Assembly (NCBI RefSeq): GCF_018398425.1
Contig: NZ_JADPMV010000001.1
Span: 2,418,001 to 2,482,000, forward strand
DNA from: Pseudomonas lalucatii
Lineage (GTDB): Bacteria; Pseudomonadota; Gammaproteobacteria; Pseudomonadales; Pseudomonadaceae
DNA length: 64,000 bases
Reading direction: 5' to 3'
Shown here: piece after piece, positions 61,027 through 64,000 of the stretch
How the letters are laid out: every line of letters starts with the position of its first letter
How positions within the stretch are numbered: position 1 is the first letter of the stretch
Position numbers and translations under genes: made by a program
Notes under the pieces: generated by a model
What the model was told of the DNA's origin: nothing
Database searches by the model: none
The model's input: the letters and a program-made list of their open reading frames with translations, nothing else

Positions 61027-62727
61027 CTAGATGAGCGCCTTGCCGAGCAACGCCTGACGCTGGCCGAACACCAGGAAACGCACCAGCTCGTTCAGCGACA
61101 GCGCCTTGCTGATCAGGTACCCCTGCGCCTGGTCGCAGCCGAACTGGCACAGCAGCGCCTGCTGCTCCGGGGTTTCCACCCCTTCGGCCACCACCTCCAG
61201 GTCGAGGTTGTGCGCCAGGTCGATCATCGCCCGCACCAGCTGGCGATTCTCCGCCCGCCCGGTCATGCCGGCGACGAAGCTCTTGTCGATCTTCAGCAGG
61301 GTGATCGGCAGGTTGTTGAGGTGGACGAAGGAGGAGAAGCCGGTGCCGAAATCGTCCAGGGAGAAGCGCACGCCGAGCCGGCCCAGGGCCTGCATGGTCT
61401 GCTGCACCCGATCGCTGCGGCGCATCACCGCGGTCTCGGTCAGCTCGAACTCCAGCCACTGGGCCTCGACGCCGCGCTCCTCGATCAGCCGCTGCAGGGT
61501 GGCCAGCAGCTGGCCGTCCTGGAACTGGCGGAACGACAGGTTGACCGCCATGTGCAGGGCCGGCAGGCCGCGCCCGCGCAACCACTGCATGTCGCGCAGG
61601 GCGCGGGCGATCACCCAGTAGCCGAGCGGCACGATCAGCCCGCTCTCCTCCGCCAGCGGCACGAACTCGCTCGGCGCCAGCAGGCCGCGCTCGCCGTGGC
61701 GCCAGCGCACCAGGGCCTCGACGCCGACGATGCGCCCGCTGCGCAGACACAGGCGCGGCTGGTAATGCAGCTCCAGCTCGTCGCGGCGCAGGGCCCGGCG
61801 CAGTTCGCCCTCACGTTCGGCCTGGCCGCGCGCGCCGCGCTGGCTGCGCTCGTCATAGACATGGAAAGTGCAGCCCTGCTGGCTCTTGGCCTGCTGCATG
61901 GCGATATGGGCGTGCCACATCAGCTCATCGGCGCTGCCGCCATCGCGGCCATGGGCCAGGCCCAGGCTGCAGCCGAGCAGCAGGTTCTCGCCCTCGACCC
62001 AGTAGGGCTCGGCCAGCACTTCGCAGAGCCGCTCGACCAGACGCTCGACGTGCCGCGGGCCGCGGCGCGCATCGAGCAGCAGGGCGAACTCGTCGCTGCC
62101 CAGCCGCGCCAGCTGGTCGCCGGCCGGCAACTGCGCCTTCAGCCGCGCCACCGCCTGCAGGATCAGGCGGTCGCCGGCCTGGTGGCCGAGGACCTGGTTG
62201 ACGCTGCGAAAGTTGTCCAGGTCCAGATGGCCCAGGGCCAGGCCGGCACCGCCCGTCTGCGCCAGGCGCGCCGCCAGCAGGGTATGGAAACCCTGGCGGT
62301 TGGCCACGCCGGTCAAGGCATCCTGCTCGGCCAGGCGCCGCAGGGTCGCCTGCAGCGCCTGGCGCTCGCCGGCGTAACGCAGGCAGCGGCGCAGGGCATC
62401 GGCACCGAAGGTCTCGGCGACCAGCCAGTCGCTGACGCCGGCCGGCCGCTGCCCGGCGGCGGGCTCCCGCGCCAGCAGCAGCACGACCGGCAGGCTGCAG
62501 CAGCCCGCCGCCGGCAGTTGCTCGGGAGTGCACAGCAGCAGGGCCAGCCCGGCATCCTCGAACAGGCCGCTGGCCGCCGTCCAGGAGGGCGCGGTGATCA
62601 ACCCCTGGTCGCCGCCCAGGCCGCGCAACTGCTCACGCAGGCGCGCGATCCAGCGGGCCGACTCGGTCAGCAGGAGCAAACGTGGGGGTTGGACTGGAGC
62701 GGCCACTCGACTTCCTTGACTGGGCAT
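61027..62727 (-). CDS. GGDEF-EAL domain protein, probable c-di-GMP phosphodiesterase (ProE-like)
   Basis: A 566-residue cytosolic protein. Residues 1-140 resemble a receiver-like fold without a clear phospho-aspartate (LLLLTESARWIARLREQLRGLG; VVLLLAREP). The GGDEF domain (about 155-310) has the degenerate motif RLGSDEF. The EAL domain (about 325-566) keeps the catalytic set: EALVRWRH, NLSFRQF, ELTETAVM, DDFGTGFSS, KIDKSFV, VAEGVET. It is therefore expected to hydrolyse c-di-GMP. ATG 62727 is the best start. The next gene upstream is a close paralogue. Confidence 0.92.
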   Translation of the reverse strand: MPSQGSRVAAPVQPPRLLLLTESARWIARLREQLRGLGGDQGLITAPSWTAASGLFEDAGLALLLCTPEQLPAAGCCSLPVVLLLAREPAAGQRPAGVSDWLVAETFGADALRRCLRYAGERQALQATLRRLAEQDALTGVANRQGFHTLLAARLAQTGGAGLALGHLDLDNFRSVNQVLGHQAGDRLILQAVARLKAQLPAGDQLARLGSDEFALLLDARRGPRHVERLVERLCEVLAEPYWVEGENLLLGCSLGLAHGRDGGSADELMWHAHIAMQQAKSQQGCTFHVYDERSQRGARGQAEREGELRRALRRDELELHYQPRLCLRSGRIVGVEALVRWRHGERGLLAPSEFVPLAEESGLIVPLGYWVIARALRDMQWLRGRGLPALHMAVNLSFRQFQDGQLLATLQRLIEERGVEAQWLEFELTETAVMRRSDRVQQTMQALGRLGVRFSLDDFGTGFSSFVHLNNLPITLLKIDKSFVAGMTGRAENRQLVRAMIDLAHNLDLEVVAEGVETPEQQALLCQFGCDQAQGYLISKALSLNELVRFLVFGQRQALLGKALI

Positions 62728-62934
62728 GACGACCGGCGGCACGGCCGCCCGCGGGCGCGCCGACGGGCGACGCCGCTCCATCCGCGCCCCCGGCCGCGGC
62801 GCGGGGGATTCATGGAACGCGCGACACACTAATCAACGGCGGCATATCCGACCAGCGGCACGAGGGGAAGCTGTGAGCGAGATCATGTCCGGGGCGCCCC
62901 CCAACCTTCGGCCGGGGTCGGACGCAGCCTGCGA

Positions 62935-64000
62935 TCAGCCCAGGGACAGGCTGAGCAGGGGCTCCTGGCGCTGGCCCTGGACCTGGACCTGACCCTGCAG
63001 AAAACGCTGCAGCTCGACCAGCGGCAGCGCCTTGCTGATCAGGAAGCCCTGGCCCTGGTCGCAGCCGAACTGCTGCAGCAGCGCCAGCTCGGCCTCGCTC
63101 TCCACGCCTTCGGCGACCACCTCCAGGCCCAGGTTGCGTGCCAGGCTGATCATCGCGCTGACCAGGCGGGACTGCTCCGGGCGCACCGCCATGCCGGAGA
63201 CGAAGCTGCGGTCCAGCTTCAGCAGGGAGATCGGCAGGCTGGCCAGATGGACGAAGGAGGAGAAGCCGGTGCCGAAGTCGTCCAGGGAGAAGCGCACACC
63301 GAGCTCGCCGAGGCAGCTCATGGTGTCGAGCACGTAGTCGCTGCGACGCATCATGGCGGTTTCCGTCAGCTCGAACTCCAGCCAGCGCCCGGCCACCCCG
63401 CAGTTCTCGATCAGCCGCTTGACGGTGGGCAGCAGTTGGCTGTCCTGGAACTGGCTGAAGGACAGGTTGATCGCCAGGTTCAGCAGCAGGTCGCGCTCGG
63501 CCAGCCAGCGCAGGTCGCGCAGGGCACGGTCCACCACCCAGTAGCCGAGCGGCACGATCAGCCCGCTCTGCTCGGCCAGCGGGATGAAGTCCTGGGGATA
63601 GAGCAGGCCGCGCTGGGGGTGGCGCCAGCGGACCAGCGCCTCCACCCCGACGATGGCGCCGCTGGCCAGGTCCTGGCGCGGCTGGTAGTGCAGCTCCAGT
63701 TCGTCGCGACGCAGCGCCCGGCGCAACTCGCACTCGACATCGGCGAGGCGGCGGGCCTGGCTGGAGCTGCGTTCGTCATACAGGCGATAGCTGCAGCCGC
63801 CCTCGTGCTTGGCCTGCTGCATGGCCGCCTGGGCGTGCCACAGCAGCCGGTCGGCATCCTCGCCGGCGCGGCCATAGGCCAGGCCCAGGCTGCAGCCCAG
63901 GCTCAGGCTCTCGTCCTGCAGCCAGTAGGGTTCGGCCAGGGTCTGCATCAGCGTCTGGGCCACGGACTCGACCCGGGCACTGGACTGGCTGACATCCAGC
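62935..64000 (-). CDS. GGDEF-EAL domain protein, paralogue, partial
   Basis: Open from the right edge to the stop at 62935; only the end of the GGDEF domain and the whole EAL domain are seen. The EAL catalytic set is intact: EALVRWRH, NLSFSQF, ELTETAMM, DDFGTGFSS, KLDRSFV, VAEGVES. It ends in an unusual glutamine/valine tail (QGQVQVQGQRQEPL). Very similar to the gene at 61027-62727 (for example HYQPR, LGYWV and DDFGTGFSSFVHL shared), so the pair is a tandem duplication. The 5' end is outside the window. Confidence 0.92.
   Translation of the reverse strand, partial: LDVSQSSARVESVAQTLMQTLAEPYWLQDESLSLGCSLGLAYGRAGEDADRLLWHAQAAMQQAKHEGGCSYRLYDERSSSQARRLADVECELRRALRRDELELHYQPRQDLASGAIVGVEALVRWRHPQRGLLYPQDFIPLAEQSGLIVPLGYWVVDRALRDLRWLAERDLLLNLAINLSFSQFQDSQLLPTVKRLIENCGVAGRWLEFELTETAMMRRSDYVLDTMSCLGELGVRFSLDDFGTGFSSFVHLASLPISLLKLDRSFVSGMAVRPEQSRLVSAMISLARNLGLEVVAEGVESEAELALLQQFGCDQGQGFLISKALPLVELQRFLQGQVQVQGQRQEPLLSLSLG

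Overview
This window is a GC-rich (high sixties percent by eye) stretch of a Pseudomonas-type gammaproteobacterial chromosome. The evidence is the gene content and order. The run gcvTHP - iron ABC genes - ubiI/ubiH/pepP - zapA/6S RNA/fau - ubiD - rho - trxA - ppx/ppk/hemB - ABC-F - algP - algQ - hemYXDC - algR/algZ - argH - cyaA - rnk - cyaY - lptM/lysA/dapF - xerC - sutA - amtB/glnK - ubiK - comM - LysR/MATE - GGDEF/EAL follows the PA5213-PA5295 neighbourhood of P. aeruginosa as I remember it, and several proteins are Pseudomonas-specific (AlgP, AlgQ, SutA, AlgZ/AlgR). I cannot name the species. I see no phage, insertion sequence, CRISPR array, tRNA, rRNA or replication origin; this is ordinary core chromosome.

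Layout. 1-3565 (minus): glycine cleavage genes gcvT-gcvH-gcvP, with gcvP cut by the left edge. 3804-7238 (minus): Fe3+ ABC permease, an unusual lipoprotein, and the Fe3+-binding protein. 7418-11870 (minus): ubiI, ubiH, pepP and a YgfB/UPF0149 gene. 11957-13391 (plus): a ZapB-like coiled coil, zapA, 6S RNA and fau. 13440-16793: a 43-residue membrane protein, an EVE protein, a FliL-like protein, a quinone oxidoreductase and a ferredoxin-type reductase coupled to ubiD. 18390-24238: rho, trxA, ppx and ppk1, then hemB, with a PhoB-type promoter in front of hemB-ppk1. 25474-32904: DedA, an alpha/beta hydrolase, ElbB, a thioesterase, YaiI, LysE, TerC, an ABC-F ATPase and a TIGR02444 protein.

32901-41380 (minus) is the alginate-regulator and haem block: algP, algQ (rsd), a dsbB homologue, hemY, hemX, hemD, hemC, algR, algZ, many joined by 4-nt overlaps. 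41639-46722 (plus): argH, two small conserved proteins and cyaA. 46791-47834 (minus): rnk, a DUF1289 protein and cyaY. 48137-52696 (plus): lptM-lysA-dapF-DUF484-xerC-HAD, a tightly packed operon. 52764-56340 (minus): sutA, then glnK with two tandem amt genes behind a candidate sigma54/NtrC promoter. 56744-61017: ubiK, comM, a LysR regulator and a MATE exporter. 61027-64000 (minus): two adjacent GGDEF-EAL proteins, the second cut by the right edge.

Main themes are one-carbon metabolism, ubiquinone synthesis (ubiI, ubiH, ubiD, ubiK), haem synthesis (hemB, hemC, hemD with hemX/hemY), polyphosphate turnover (ppk1, ppx), RNA polymerase control (rho, 6S RNA, AlgQ, SutA, Rnk), second messengers (cAMP, c-di-GMP) and nitrogen sensing. 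I found no undescribed multi-gene system. The best leads are regulatory or structural: the phased Pho-box repeats before hemB-ppk1, a lipoprotein gene inside an iron-transport cluster, an apparently shortened HemX membrane anchor, the tandem GGDEF-EAL pair, and a small membrane ORF with a very strong ribosome binding site.
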